64,000 bases of DNA, from positions 62,001-126,000 of the forward strand of contig JBNKJP010000012.1 of the NCBI GenBank assembly GCA_050291245.1, read 5' to 3'. A program made the translations under genes and the position numbers. Position 1 is the stretch's first letter; every line of letters starts with the position of its first letter. The notes under the pieces were generated by a model, which was not told the origin of the DNA, did not search any database, and saw nothing but the letters and a program-made list of their open reading frames with translations. Of this stretch, positions 32,663 to 42,567 are shown in pieces. The stretch is from Thiodiazotropha sp050291245. Its GTDB lineage: Bacteria > Pseudomonadota > Gammaproteobacteria > Chromatiales > Chromatiaceae.

Positions 32663-35011
32663 GTGTCGACCCAGGACAGAATCAACAAGTACCAGACGCA
32701 ATTTCAGCCGCTTCTGAACCGCTGCAAGGATACCGTCCTGGTTTTTCTCAATGCACTGCTGACCGAGCTTTTCAACAACACCGACAAGGCGTTGACCAGC
32801 TTTGCCCAGAAGGCGGAGACAAACGAGATTCAGAACCGTTTCTTCGAAGCCATGGCGATGATCCGCAACCGGCATGGTCTGGTGGAATACGAGTTCCGGG
32901 AACGGGTCAGTGAGGGATTCAGCAATTTCTGGGTGGAACCGGACGACAGTGACAGTTTTTCGGCCCTCGACGAGGATACCGAGCTGGAGTTGATCGACCA
33001 TGAATCCATGGATGTCAACACCGCCCTGGAGAACATGATCAGTCGCACCGTGGGCAATCATCGCTCCCAACTCTACGCCCTGGGTCAGCGTCTCAGCGTA
33101 GTCAGTGGCGGGCGGAGCGTGAAACACAAACAGATCCCCTCCGGCCCCCATCACCTGGCGCATGCATTCAGTGATGCCATCAACGCCCTGAATCTGGAGT
33201 CGCGCATCAAAGTGATCGTATTGGTCCTGTTCGACAAATACGTCCTGAAACAGCTGGGTTCCATCTATGACGATTTCAACAACAGCCTGAAAGAGGCCGG
33301 GGTTCTTCCTCACCTCAGACCGACCATCCAGAAAACACCCTACGAAAAATCCCTGACCGGTGACGACGAGAAGGAGATCCCGGAAACGATGCCGGAACAG
33401 ACCCAGGAGGAACTGGGCGAGGAGTTGTTCGGATCGATTCTGGAAATGATGGCGAACCGACGACGGGTTTCTCCGGAAAAACTCCAGGCGAAGGCGGCAG
33501 CGGCAGAAGCAGCCGGACGCCCCCTCGGCAGCGTACCCCCGGCCACCCGTGAGAATCTGGTCGATGCCCTGGACCAGATCCAACCGGCCCAGCGCTCAGA
33601 GCTGGTTCCGGATGTCAATGCATCCGGAGCCGCCTTGTCGAACATCGAAATCGACGAACAGTTCCTCACCCGGGTCAAACACACCCTGGCGGAGGAACGT
33701 CACAAACTCTACGCCGTGGTCGGTGCCGACCGGCTGGAGGCCGCCGACGAAGACACCATCGATCTGGTGGGAATGCTGTTCGAGTACATGCTGAATGATC
33801 CGGTTCTGCCGGCGGTTGCCAAGGCTTTGATCAGCCACCTCCATACACCCTATCTCAAGGTTGCAATCATTGACCGTCGCCTGTTGACCGATAGCAATCA
33901 CGATGCGCGTCAGTTGCTCGACTCCCTGGTGGAGGCCGGTAGTCACTGGATTGATGAACGCAATCTGAAACGGGGCATCTACCCCGACATGCAGAACGTA
34001 ATCGACCGGGTGCTGAAGGAGTTTTCCGACGATGTCAGTCTGCTTAGCGCCCTGCTGGAGAATTTCAAGAAGCGCATGGATGAATTCCGGCGCAAAACCG
34101 ACATTCTGGAAAAGCGCGCTCAGGATTCGATCAAGGGCCGCGAGAAGCTGAACATCGCCCGCCAGCGCGCTTCACAGGAGATGAAGGCCCGCTCCTTCAG
34201 CGAAAACCTGCCCAAGATCGTGAAGGATTTCCTCGAACAGACCTGGGTCGACAAGCTGATTTTCGTGCTGCTTCGCCACCCTGATGGGGAGATGAGCGAA
34301 GACTGGAATGAGGCCCTGCGTATCGCCGACGAGATTGCTTGGACCTTCGAGCCGAAATCCGACAAGGAGAAGCAGGAACTCGACCAGACCCTGCCGGATC
34401 TGCGCCAAGCCATCGAAGACGGCTTGGCTTCACTGGGGGGCTTCCATCAGGAAAAATGCAAGGCCCTTTTCCAACTCCTGAGCAGCGCGGAATCCGCCAA
34501 TCTCGCCTCCCTGGAAGCGGCGAATCTCAGAGCCGAGCAACCCTCGGGGGTGTCGGACCTCAGCGATGAAACGCCGTCCGGGCTGGAAGGGGTAAGCGGC
34601 AGGCCCAGGCTGGTCGATGTGAGTTCCGGCGAGGGTGAAGAGATCATCCCCGAAGACGAAGAGGCGATGATGGAGAAGCTTCGCAAGGTTCGTTTTGGCA
34701 CCTGGTTCGAGATTCGGGATAACCAGACCGGTGGCACGCAGAAAGTGAAACTTTCGTGGCTGAGTCCGTTGACCGCCTCCTGCATGTTTGTCGACCGTGC
34801 CGGCGTACAGACTGCCATCAAGCCCCTGAGAACCCTGGCCCAAGAGATACTCAAAGGGGAATCCACAATTCTCGAGGACAGTGGCGATCCCTTTGTCGAA
34901 AGGACTTTGCATGCAATCCGCCGGATGCTGCAACGCTCCCTGAAAACCACCGAAGACATTGCCAGTGAACTCATCGAGGATGATGGGGAAGAAGACAAGA
35001 AAGTCCAATAA
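32663..35011 (+). CDS. DUF1631 family protein
   Basis: 782 residues from GTG at 32663. DUF1631 proteins are large, mostly helical and acidic; databases sometimes label them thymidine phosphorylase without basis. Visible landmarks are LLTELFNNTDKALTSFAQKAETNEIQ near the N-terminus, LRPTIQKTPYEKSL, VVGADRLEAADEDTIDLVGMLFEYML in the middle, and FLEQTWVDKLIFVLL. The C-terminal RFGTWFEIRDNQTGGTQKVKLSWLSPLTASCMFVDRAG is a small beta domain often found in these proteins and reminiscent of PilZ folds. It is followed 21 nt later by a PilZ gene, so a role in c-di-GMP-linked surface behaviour is a reasonable inference. Confidence 0.88.
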   Translation: MSTQDRINKYQTQFQPLLNRCKDTVLVFLNALLTELFNNTDKALTSFAQKAETNEIQNRFFEAMAMIRNRHGLVEYEFRERVSEGFSNFWVEPDDSDSFSALDEDTELELIDHESMDVNTALENMISRTVGNHRSQLYALGQRLSVVSGGRSVKHKQIPSGPHHLAHAFSDAINALNLESRIKVIVLVLFDKYVLKQLGSIYDDFNNSLKEAGVLPHLRPTIQKTPYEKSLTGDDEKEIPETMPEQTQEELGEELFGSILEMMANRRRVSPEKLQAKAAAAEAAGRPLGSVPPATRENLVDALDQIQPAQRSELVPDVNASGAALSNIEIDEQFLTRVKHTLAEERHKLYAVVGADRLEAADEDTIDLVGMLFEYMLNDPVLPAVAKALISHLHTPYLKVAIIDRRLLTDSNHDARQLLDSLVEAGSHWIDERNLKRGIYPDMQNVIDRVLKEFSDDVSLLSALLENFKKRMDEFRRKTDILEKRAQDSIKGREKLNIARQRASQEMKARSFSENLPKIVKDFLEQTWVDKLIFVLLRHPDGEMSEDWNEALRIADEIAWTFEPKSDKEKQELDQTLPDLRQAIEDGLASLGGFHQEKCKALFQLLSSAESANLASLEAANLRAEQPSGVSDLSDETPSGLEGVSGRPRLVDVSSGEGEEIIPEDEEAMMEKLRKVRFGTWFEIRDNQTGGTQKVKLSWLSPLTASCMFVDRAGVQTAIKPLRTLAQEILKGESTILEDSGDPFVERTLHAIRRMLQRSLKTTEDIASELIEDDGEEDKKVQ

Positions 35012-35032
35012 TAATCGAGAGCATCAGGTGTC

Positions 35033-35380
35033 ATGCAAGAAAAACGTCACTCACCACGCAAGGTAGCCGATCAGATCCTGGAAATTTCTGATCAAATCAC
35101 CGGGAACCAGATCGGACGTGTAGTGAACATCAGCGCTGAAGGGTTCATGCTTCTGAGCGAGGAACCGGTGATCACGGGGTCCGTCTATCAGTTGAAAATG
35201 ATCATTGCCAAAACCGAGAGAGACGAGAAATCGATCGAGTTTGGCGCCGAAGCGGTGTGGTGCTCGGAAGCCTCTCAGCCCGACAGCTACTGGAGCGGAT
35301 TTCACATTATCGACATCGACAACGAAGACATCCTCAGCATCGACCAGATGGTGCTTGACTGGCATACGGGTAAGGATTGA
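35033..35380 (+). CDS. PilZ domain protein
   Basis: 115 residues comprising a single PilZ domain. The c-di-GMP-binding RxxxR box is RHSPR (residues 5-9) and the partner motif is NISAEGFML (the [D/N]xSxxG box), both intact. The beta-barrel continues through VYQLKMIIAKTERDEKSIEF and ends with WSGFHIIDIDNEDILSIDQMV. It is likely a c-di-GMP effector and, being 21 nt after the DUF1631 gene, is likely co-transcribed with it. Confidence 0.92.
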   Translation: MQEKRHSPRKVADQILEISDQITGNQIGRVVNISAEGFMLLSEEPVITGSVYQLKMIIAKTERDEKSIEFGAEAVWCSEASQPDSYWSGFHIIDIDNEDILSIDQMVLDWHTGKD

Positions 35381-35479
35381 AAACTTTTCTTTTGCCCGGA
35401 AAGAGGTGGAACTGGCGATCGCAGAAGTTGCGGAAAATTACCACCGGTGCAGAATCTGCGACGGGGTACACTTAGTGGC

Positions 35480-36106
35480 TCAGCTGCGCACCATGGCCAA
35501 GCGGTTCTTATCAAACGCTTCCAGTACCTTTCTCACATAATTTTCCGTTTCCGGATAGGGCGGAATCTTCTTTCCGTACTTGATCACCGCATTCTCGCCG
35601 GCATTGTAGGCGGCCAGGGCCAGTTTGATATCAAACTCGAATAACTGCAGAAGATCCTTCAGATATTGCGCCCCACCCCGCAGATTTTGCTGCGGATCGT
35701 AAGAATCATCCACGCCATAGCGGTGAGCCGTACTGGGCATGAGCTGCATCAACCCCTGGGCGCCTTTGTGGGAAAGGGCTCTGGGGTCATACCCGGATTC
35801 AACCAGTACAATGGCGTGAAGCAGACCGGGATGCAGATGATACTGTTTGGCGATATCATCGATATAGGGGGAAATCCTGGCCTTGTTCCGGCGCATCTTT
35901 TCCAAGCTGTAACGACTGGAATAGGAACGCTTTTTATCCCGCCCGCTGCGCCAGACCAGGCGATAGTTACCCTTCATGGGTTTGTCGGTAAAATGGACGC
36001 TCCCGTCGGATCCCAGATACTTGAAGATCTCCGCCTGAACGGTAAATGGGAGACACAACGCCGCACAGCACAGGAGCCATCTCCCATATTGCGTGAGGTT
36101 TTTCAT
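35480..36106 (-). CDS. Lytic transglycosylase with DUF4124-like N-terminus
   Basis: 208 residues from ATG 36106. The frame extends upstream to 36394, but only this start gives a signal peptide (WLLCCAALCLPFTVQA, cleavage after residue 25). Mature N-terminus EIFKYLGSDGSVHFTDKP is the DUF4124-type motif. The SLT domain (about 85-205) has the catalytic E103 in VESGYDP, GLMQLMP (118-124) and AYNAG (166-170). It cleaves peptidoglycan glycan strands in the periplasm. Such enzymes often open the wall for secretion systems. It converges on the PilZ gene; the Shine-Dalgarno sequence is weak. Confidence 0.92.
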   Translation of the reverse strand: MKNLTQYGRWLLCCAALCLPFTVQAEIFKYLGSDGSVHFTDKPMKGNYRLVWRSGRDKKRSYSSRYSLEKMRRNKARISPYIDDIAKQYHLHPGLLHAIVLVESGYDPRALSHKGAQGLMQLMPSTAHRYGVDDSYDPQQNLRGGAQYLKDLLQLFEFDIKLALAAYNAGENAVIKYGKKIPPYPETENYVRKVLEAFDKNRLAMVRS

Positions 36107-36233
36107 CTGTTGCGTCACGACTACTGACCTGTACCGAATTCCGTTATTAACCCGTCCTCGGGCCTCGCAAAGCCTGTTCCTATTGTCGACCCGACCGGTA
36201 AAAACTTGAAATCCAGCCGGTTTGCCTGATTTC

Positions 36234-36725
36234 TCAGGCCCCGCAGCATTTCTTGTATTTCTTTCCGCTGCCGCATGGGCAAGGGTCGTTACGCCCCACC
36301 TTGGGCTGAGTACGAACCTCGGTTTTGGGCGCCACCAGCTTGCCGTCCACGAAATACCAGCGGCCGTCCAGTTTGACGAATTGGCTGATTTCATGATGGG
36401 ACCGGGTCACCCCTTTTTCCTTAAAGGTCGCGATAAATTCGACCTGACCCTCATCGTCCGTTTCGCTGCCCGCCTCGGAACCGACCACATCGAGCTTGAT
36501 CCACTGGGAATTTTCCGCCCAGCGGCGGGTCGCCGAAAGATCGTGATCGTGACGATGGTCCGGGTGCAATGAATCGTGGAGGAATTCCGGCTTGTTGACG
36601 ACGAATGCGCTGTAGCGGGCCCGCATTAGGGCCTCCGCGGTCTGCGCCGGATTCGTACCCTCGAGTATCGGACCGCAGCAGGCATCGAAATCCCGTCCCG
36701 ATCCACAATAACAAGCCGTCATCAC
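36234..36725 (-). CDS. ychJ: YchJ family protein with two SEC-C motifs
   Basis: 163 residues. The N-terminal zinc motif is CYCGSGRDFDACCGPIL and the C-terminal one RNDPCPCGSGKKYKKCCG, the SEC-C motif first known from SecA. Between them lies the YchJ domain (RARYSAFVV, FLHDSLHPDHR, FIATFKEKGVTRSHHEISQFVKLDGRWYFVDG), an NTF2-like fold. Its function in vivo is unknown. Two adjacent ATG codons at the start do not change the product. It follows hrpA at 60 nt on the same strand. Confidence 0.93.
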   Translation of the reverse strand: MMTACYCGSGRDFDACCGPILEGTNPAQTAEALMRARYSAFVVNKPEFLHDSLHPDHRHDHDLSATRRWAENSQWIKLDVVGSEAGSETDDEGQVEFIATFKEKGVTRSHHEISQFVKLDGRWYFVDGKLVAPKTEVRTQPKVGRNDPCPCGSGKKYKKCCGA

Positions 36726-36785
36726 ATTCCCCCATCGGATGGCAAAAGATAAGGTATTTTAACCAATCTTACCCAATGTGCCATT

Positions 36786-39700
36786 TTAAAACCCCAGTTC
36801 CCGGGCGCGCTTTTCCAATCTTTTCACCGAGACCGGGAATTTCGTGCCTAATTCCTGAGCGAACAGGGAAACCCGTAACTCCTCAAGACCCCAACGCAGC
36901 TCCTCCACCCGCTCATCCACACGCTGCTCCCCGCGCAAGGGCGCATCCCACTGTTCCCATTTGCGCTGCAGATCCCCCATTTCGCGCATCCGTTGCTGAT
37001 CCCGCGCGGCCGCCTGGGGCAATTTACCGACCCGTTTACGGATCCCTTCGAGGTAGCGGGGATAATCTCTCAGATGCGGCTCCGGCACCCGCTGCAGGAA
37101 CCCCTGGAATACCAGCCTGTTGAGCTGATTTTGCATATCCTTGGCGGAACTCATCCAGTTGATCTGGGTGATGCCCGCCACTGCGGTTCGCGCCTGATGA
37201 TAGGCCTCCAGAATCGTCATCAACTGATCGCACCATTGATTCGCCAGGGCCATCATCCCCCCTTTGCAGGCATCGACCCGGGCGCTGAAGGTCTCCTTGT
37301 CACGGATTTCCGGCTGACCGTTGAGAAAGGTCTGGTCGAGGATAAAACTCACCAGTTCATCCTCCAGCTCCGCTCCCTTGGCAGCAGGTTTCTCATCCGC
37401 AGGCCGGGGTACCTTGGCATACAAAAGGCGCATCCGTTCGAGATGGGGAAGATTCTTGCGCAGATAGCGGATTTCCCGGGGCATATTCAACATCAATAGA
37501 CGTCGAATCCCGGCCTGGTGTGCCTGGCGTGCGGTGAATTGCGCATCCAGCAGGCGTATTGCCACCGAGTCCCCCTCATCCACCACCGCCGGATAGCCTT
37601 GCAAGCGGATTCCTCCCTGCTCGACCGACAGTTGTTGTGGCAGACTTGGAAAATCCCAGCATTTGATTCCGTTGCGTTCCAACTCCGGCGCACTGAGCTG
37701 ACGATGCTGTACCTGGGCCTGGGTGGCATGGCGTTTTTTCAGTGCCGGTAAATCCCGGCTGGTTTCCAACGGCTTTCCATCCGCGTCGATCACCCGCAGG
37801 CGCATTTGCAGATGGGACGGAATATTGGAGGTTTCCCAGGCATCTTCCGGGACATGCACCCCGGTCAACTGTTTGAGCCGCTCTCCTAAAACCTGAATCA
37901 GCGGACGCTCTCCGGGTTGCAACCCTTTGAGGCAGGCGTCCGCATAGTCCGGCACCGGCACGAAGGCCCTGCGCAGGGACTTCGGCAGACCGCGGATCAG
38001 AGTGATGACCCGCTCCCGCAACAGCCCGGGCACCAACCACTGCAGTCGCGCCTCGCTGATCTGGTTAAGCACATCCTGTGGGACCACCAGGGTGACACCG
38101 TCGGCCCCGTGTCCCGGCTCGAAATGATACTCCAGGGGCAGGCGCATCCCGTTCAGATCCAGGGCATCCGGGAACAGCTCGGCCGGCACGGTCTCGGAAC
38201 CGGTTCGCAACAGGTCCGCCTCCGCGAGATACAGTTCCTTGGGCCGTTTCTTCGAGACCTTGCGGAGCCATTTCTCGAACTCGGGGGTCGTGGAGATCCC
38301 CTCCGGAACCCGTTGATCATAAAACTCGTAGATCCGCTCCTCATCCACCAGGATGTCACGCCGCCGGGACTTGGCTTCGAGATCGTGAACCGCCGCGATC
38401 AGTTCCTGATTGTGACGCCAAAACGGGGCCCGGGTATGAAAATCCCCATCCACCAGGGCGGAACGGATGAAGATCTCCCGCGCCACCACCGGGTCTATGG
38501 GACTGAAATTGATCTTGCGCCGGGGCACCAGGGTTAGGCCGAACAGGGTGACCTTTTCATAACCTGCGACCTGTCCCCGTTTGCGTTCCCAATGGGGTTC
38601 GGAATAGCTGCGCTTGAGCAGATGACCGGCGGCCCGTTCGATCCATTCCGGCTGAACCCGGGCCAGGGTCCGGGCGTAGAGTTTGCTGGTCTCCACCAGT
38701 TCGGCGGCGACCACCCACTTGGGCGGTTTTTTGAACAGCGCAGACCCCGGGTAGATGAAAAACCGGGTATTGCGCGCCCCCAGGTAGTCATGACCCGGGC
38801 TCTTGAAACCGATCTGACTCAACAGACCGCTCAACAGGGCCTGATGGATCTCTTCATAGCCGGATTCGGCCTGATTTTCCCGATAGCCCATCTCATGCAG
38901 CTGGGCGCGTAGCTGGGTGTGCGTATCGTGCCACTCCTGCAGTCGGTTCCAGGAGAGAAACCGCTGCTTGCACCAGTCATGAAACTTGCGTTTGGACAGG
39001 TGCCTGCGTTGCTCCTCGACTGCGTCCCACAGGGCGAGATATCCCATGAAGTCGGACTGCTCATGACGAAATGCCCCATGAGCCTGATCCGCCTGGGCGC
39101 GATGCTCCAGGGGCCTGTCCCGGGGATCCTGAATGCTTAGGGCCGAGGCGATGACCAACACCTCCCGCAGGCAGTGCTGATGGGCCGCTTCCAAAAGCAT
39201 CCGGCCGATCCGGGGATCCACGGGCAGACGGGCCAACTGGCGCCCCAACCGGGTGACCTGACGCAAACCGTCCACCGCGCCGATCTCTTCCAGGACCCGA
39301 TAACCGTCCTTGATCAGGCGTGCATCAGGGGGATCGATGAAGGGAAAATCGGCAATATCCCCCAGACGCAGCAGTTTCATCTGCAGGATGACCGAAGCCA
39401 GGTTGGTGCGCTGTATCTCCGGCTCGGTGAAGGCCGGTCGGTCGTTATAATCCTCCTCCGAATAGAGTCGGATGCAGATACCCGCCGCAACCCGTCCGCA
39501 GCGGCCCTTGCGCTGGTCCGCCGAGGCCTGGGCGACCCGCTCCACCGGCAGACGCTGCACCTTGCTGCGATGGCTGTAGCGGCTGATCCGCGCATACCCC
39601 GTATCGATCACATAGCGTATCCCGGGCACGGTCAGGGAGGTCTCCGCCACATTAGTGGCCAGCACGATGCGTCGGCGGGTATGTGCCTTAAAGACCCGCC

Positions 39701-40724
39701 CCTGCTCCGCCAGGCTGAGACGGGCGTAGAGGGGTACGATTTCGGTGGCCTGCAGCTTGTGTTTGCGCAGGCTTTCGGCGGTTTCCCGGATCTCCCGTTC
39801 GCCACTGAGGAAGACCAGGATATCCCCCCGATCCCGGGCCGAGAGTTCATCCACCGCGTCCAGAATCGCCCGTTGGGTGGGATCATCCCGTTCGTTTTCC
39901 GAATCCTCCACAGGGGGACGGTAGCGCAGTTCCACCGGATAGGTGCGTCCGGAAACCTCAATAATCGGCGCTTCGCCAAAATGTTGGGAAAAACGTTGCG
40001 GATCGATGGTGGCCGAGGTAACGATCAGCTTGAGATCCGGGCGTTTGGGCAGCAGTTGTTTGAGATAGCCGAGGATGAAATCGATGTTCAGACTGCGTTC
40101 GTGGGCCTCATCGATGATCAAGGTATCGTACTGGTTGAGGTAGGGATCCTGTTGGATCTCCGCCAGTAGGATACCGTCTGTCATCAGTTTGACATGGGAG
40201 TTGGCCCCGACCCGGTCACTGAACCGGACCTTGTACCCAACCTGTTCCCCGGTGGATGTGCCGAGTTCGGCAGCCACCCGGGAGGCCAGTGAACGTGCCG
40301 CCATGCGCCGGGGCTGGGTATGCCCGATGAACCCCTCCACACCACGCCCCAGGCTCAGACAGACCTTCGGCAACTGAGTCGATTTGCCCGAACCGGTTTC
40401 GCCGCAAAGGATCACAACCTGATGCTTCGCGATCAGGGACTTGATCTCTTCAAGACGCTGGGTAATCGGCAGTTCCGATGGAAAAGCGGGTTCCGGCAAG
40501 GACACCCTGCGGGCATTCAGACGGGTCTGGGATGCCCGGATCTGTTGCCACAGATTCACAAGCCGCTGGGAATAGTCAGCGGTTTTGTCTCGCGACTGGC
40601 TCAGGCTACGCAGGCGTCGGGAAAGCCGATGGCGGTCCATTTTCATGCAGCCGTCCAGCTCCCTGGGACTGGGAAGCTCATTAACGGTGGGTTCCGGACC
40701 TGCCGGTGACGATTCCTGCTGCAC
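36786..40724 (-). CDS. hrpA: ATP-dependent RNA helicase HrpA
   Basis: 1312 residues, close to E. coli HrpA (1300). DEAH-box helicase motifs: GETGSGKST (108-116), TQPRRMAARSLASRVA, DEAH (205-208), SATIDPQRF, and YVIDTGYAR with QRKGRCGR for motif VI. The long C-terminal DUF3418 region is present. HrpA helps process mRNA and rescues stalled ribosomes. Alternative starts exist at residues 27 and 29; the longest form was kept because it best matches family length. It lies downstream of the pnt genes, separated by a GC-rich stem structure. Confidence 0.95.
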   Translation of the reverse strand: MQQESSPAGPEPTVNELPSPRELDGCMKMDRHRLSRRLRSLSQSRDKTADYSQRLVNLWQQIRASQTRLNARRVSLPEPAFPSELPITQRLEEIKSLIAKHQVVILCGETGSGKSTQLPKVCLSLGRGVEGFIGHTQPRRMAARSLASRVAAELGTSTGEQVGYKVRFSDRVGANSHVKLMTDGILLAEIQQDPYLNQYDTLIIDEAHERSLNIDFILGYLKQLLPKRPDLKLIVTSATIDPQRFSQHFGEAPIIEVSGRTYPVELRYRPPVEDSENERDDPTQRAILDAVDELSARDRGDILVFLSGEREIRETAESLRKHKLQATEIVPLYARLSLAEQGRVFKAHTRRRIVLATNVAETSLTVPGIRYVIDTGYARISRYSHRSKVQRLPVERVAQASADQRKGRCGRVAAGICIRLYSEEDYNDRPAFTEPEIQRTNLASVILQMKLLRLGDIADFPFIDPPDARLIKDGYRVLEEIGAVDGLRQVTRLGRQLARLPVDPRIGRMLLEAAHQHCLREVLVIASALSIQDPRDRPLEHRAQADQAHGAFRHEQSDFMGYLALWDAVEEQRRHLSKRKFHDWCKQRFLSWNRLQEWHDTHTQLRAQLHEMGYRENQAESGYEEIHQALLSGLLSQIGFKSPGHDYLGARNTRFFIYPGSALFKKPPKWVVAAELVETSKLYARTLARVQPEWIERAAGHLLKRSYSEPHWERKRGQVAGYEKVTLFGLTLVPRRKINFSPIDPVVAREIFIRSALVDGDFHTRAPFWRHNQELIAAVHDLEAKSRRRDILVDEERIYEFYDQRVPEGISTTPEFEKWLRKVSKKRPKELYLAEADLLRTGSETVPAELFPDALDLNGMRLPLEYHFEPGHGADGVTLVVPQDVLNQISEARLQWLVPGLLRERVITLIRGLPKSLRRAFVPVPDYADACLKGLQPGERPLIQVLGERLKQLTGVHVPEDAWETSNIPSHLQMRLRVIDADGKPLETSRDLPALKKRHATQAQVQHRQLSAPELERNGIKCWDFPSLPQQLSVEQGGIRLQGYPAVVDEGDSVAIRLLDAQFTARQAHQAGIRRLLMLNMPREIRYLRKNLPHLERMRLLYAKVPRPADEKPAAKGAELEDELVSFILDQTFLNGQPEIRDKETFSARVDACKGGMMALANQWCDQLMTILEAYHQARTAVAGITQINWMSSAKDMQNQLNRLVFQGFLQRVPEPHLRDYPRYLEGIRKRVGKLPQAAARDQQRMREMGDLQRKWEQWDAPLRGEQRVDERVEELRWGLEELRVSLFAQELGTKFPVSVKRLEKRARELGF

Positions 40725-40750
40725 GGTGTAAAGGTTGATGGGTTGGCGCT

Positions 40751-40797
40751 CCCGGTGACCTGGCCCCGTCCCCCGCGCGATCGCGGGAGAGACCGGG
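40751..40797. other. Nested GC-rich stem between pntB and hrpA
   Basis: An inner stem CCCGCG (40772-40777) / CGCGGG (40782-40787) with a 4-nt loop sits inside an outer stem CCCGGT (40751-40756) / ACCGGG (40792-40797). There is no U-run on the minus strand, so it is not a canonical terminator for pntB. It may slow or process the transcript. Confidence 0.45.
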
Positions 40798-40825
40798 TGT
40801 CAGGTATTTACAGCCAACCGGGCGA

Positions 40826-42226
40826 TCAGTGCCCTCCCCCCTTGAGTGCGGAAACCATGCCTTCGATCGTGTCTTTGGCGTCACCGAAGATCAGAGAGGT
40901 GTTGTCCTGATAGAACAGCAGGTTGTCCACTCCGGAATAGCCCGGACTCATGGAGCGTTTGAGAAAATAGACTTGGCGCGACTTGGCCGCATCCAGGATC
41001 GGCATACCGTAGATTGGGCTGGACGAATCCGATTTCGCCGCGGGATTGACCACATCATTGGCACCGACCACCAGGGTCACATCGGCGGTGGGGAATTCGG
41101 GATTGACCTCATCCATCTCCATCACATGATCATAGGGGATATCGGCCTCCGCCAGCAGCACATTCATGTGACCGGGCATCCGACCTGCGACCGGATGGAT
41201 GGCGAATTTTACACTCACGCCCTTGGCCTCGAGCAGTTCCATCATCTCTTTCAGGGCATGCTGGGCCTGGGCCACGGCCATCCCGTAACCCGGCACGATG
41301 ATGACCTTGCCGGCATCCTCCATCCAGTAAATAGCGTCCTCCACCGAGGCGGATTTGACACCCTTCTGCGCCGCTTGGCTGGCGGCGCTGGCCTCACCCC
41401 CCGAATCGCTGCCGAAGCCACCGAACACCACGTTGACGATGGAACGATTCATCGCCCGGCACATGATGAACGAGAGGATCGCACCGGAAAAACCCACCAG
41501 CGCACCGACGATGATCAACAGCAGATTACCCAGGGTAAAACCGGTCGCCGCCGCGGCCCATCCGGAATAGCTGTTGAGCATGGAGATGATCACCGGCATG
41601 TCCGCCCCACCGATAGGGATGATCAGGGTAAAACCCAGGACGAAGGCCAGCAGTGTCATCAGCACCAGGGAGATCATGCTCTCGGTCATGCCGAAGTGGA
41701 TACCCAGGCCCACGGTTGCCGCCGCCATGGCGGCGTTCAGGGCGTGTTGCCCCTGAAACTTGACCGGGGCGCCACTGACCAGGCCCTGTAATTTGGCGAA
41801 GGCCACCACGGAACCGGAGAAGGTGATCGCACCAATGATAATACCGGCGGACAGCTCGCCCATCATGACCGGATTGAGCGTCCCCTCGGCGCTATGGTTG
41901 AGGAAGGTTCCGATCGCCACCAACACCGCGGCCATACCGACGAAACTGTGCAGCGCCGCGACCAGTTGCGGCATCGCGGTCATCTGCACCCGGGAGGCCA
42001 GAACGGCGCCGATCAGTGCACCTGCGGCGACGCCGGCGATGATGAAACCATAGGATTGAACCTCATGCCCCAGCAGTGTTGCGAAGATCGCGATCCCCAT
42101 CCCGGTCATGCCGAGATAGTTGCCGCGACGGGCCGATGCGGGATGGGTCAGCCCCTTCAGGGCCAGGATGAACAGAATCGCCGAGACCAGATAAGCGACC
42201 GACTGAGTGTTTGCAGATATCTCCAT
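40826..42226 (-). CDS. pntB: NAD(P) transhydrogenase subunit beta PntB
   Basis: 466 residues. The N-terminal half is a bundle of about nine membrane helices. The C-terminal NADP(H)-binding domain III begins around residue 290 and includes VIIVPGYGMAVAQAQHALKEMMELLEAKGV, HPVAGRMPGHMNVLLAEADIPYD and VTLVVGANDVVNPAAKSD. It couples proton entry to hydride transfer from NADH to NADP+. It is the third gene of pntA1-pntA2-pntB, starting 11 nt after pntA2. Confidence 0.97.
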   Translation of the reverse strand: MEISANTQSVAYLVSAILFILALKGLTHPASARRGNYLGMTGMGIAIFATLLGHEVQSYGFIIAGVAAGALIGAVLASRVQMTAMPQLVAALHSFVGMAAVLVAIGTFLNHSAEGTLNPVMMGELSAGIIIGAITFSGSVVAFAKLQGLVSGAPVKFQGQHALNAAMAAATVGLGIHFGMTESMISLVLMTLLAFVLGFTLIIPIGGADMPVIISMLNSYSGWAAAATGFTLGNLLLIIVGALVGFSGAILSFIMCRAMNRSIVNVVFGGFGSDSGGEASAASQAAQKGVKSASVEDAIYWMEDAGKVIIVPGYGMAVAQAQHALKEMMELLEAKGVSVKFAIHPVAGRMPGHMNVLLAEADIPYDHVMEMDEVNPEFPTADVTLVVGANDVVNPAAKSDSSSPIYGMPILDAAKSRQVYFLKRSMSPGYSGVDNLLFYQDNTSLIFGDAKDTIEGMVSALKGGGH

Positions 42227-42237
42227 GATTCAGACTC

Positions 42238-42525
42238 TCACTTATCTTTTTTCTTGAACATGGCCAGCATGCGGTTGGTGACCAGAAAACCACCGAACAC
42301 GTTGATGGAGGCCAGCAGGACTGCGATGAAACCGAATATTTCGGCGGCGGTACCGACGTTTTCCAATCCGGTTACCAGCAGCGCGCCGACGATAATGATG
42401 CCGGAGATGGCGTTGGTCAGCGCAACCAGTGGTGTATGCAGCGAGGGGGTGACCCCCCAGATGACCCAGTACCCGATAAAACAGGACAGGACGAAGACAT
42501 AAAGCGCAACGAGTGTGTCAGGCAT
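42238..42525 (-). CDS. pntAB: NAD(P) transhydrogenase alpha-2 (membrane) subunit
   Basis: 95 residues with three membrane segments: LVALYVFVLSCFIGYWVIWGV, AISGIIIVGALLVTGL and IFGFIAVLLASINVFGGFLVTNRMLAMF. This is the membrane part that is fused to the NAD-binding domain in E. coli PntA. It is a separate gene here, as in Rhodospirillum rubrum. The VTPSLHTPLVALTNAISG motif is diagnostic. It lies 42 nt after the alpha-1 gene. Confidence 0.96.
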   Translation of the reverse strand: MPDTLVALYVFVLSCFIGYWVIWGVTPSLHTPLVALTNAISGIIIVGALLVTGLENVGTAAEIFGFIAVLLASINVFGGFLVTNRMLAMFKKKDK

Positions 42526-42567
42526 AGGTTTTCTCTTTCTCGTTAGAATTCGATAGCGGAGCAGTGG

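Noticed and set aside
32657..33583. 308-residue minus-strand frame opposite DUF1631
   Set aside because: Antisense shadow without start signals; the plus-strand frame continues well beyond it.
35480..36394. Long 304-residue form of the lytic transglycosylase
   Set aside because: The first 96 residues have no family character and would bury the signal peptide; ATG 36106 gives a normal secreted protein.
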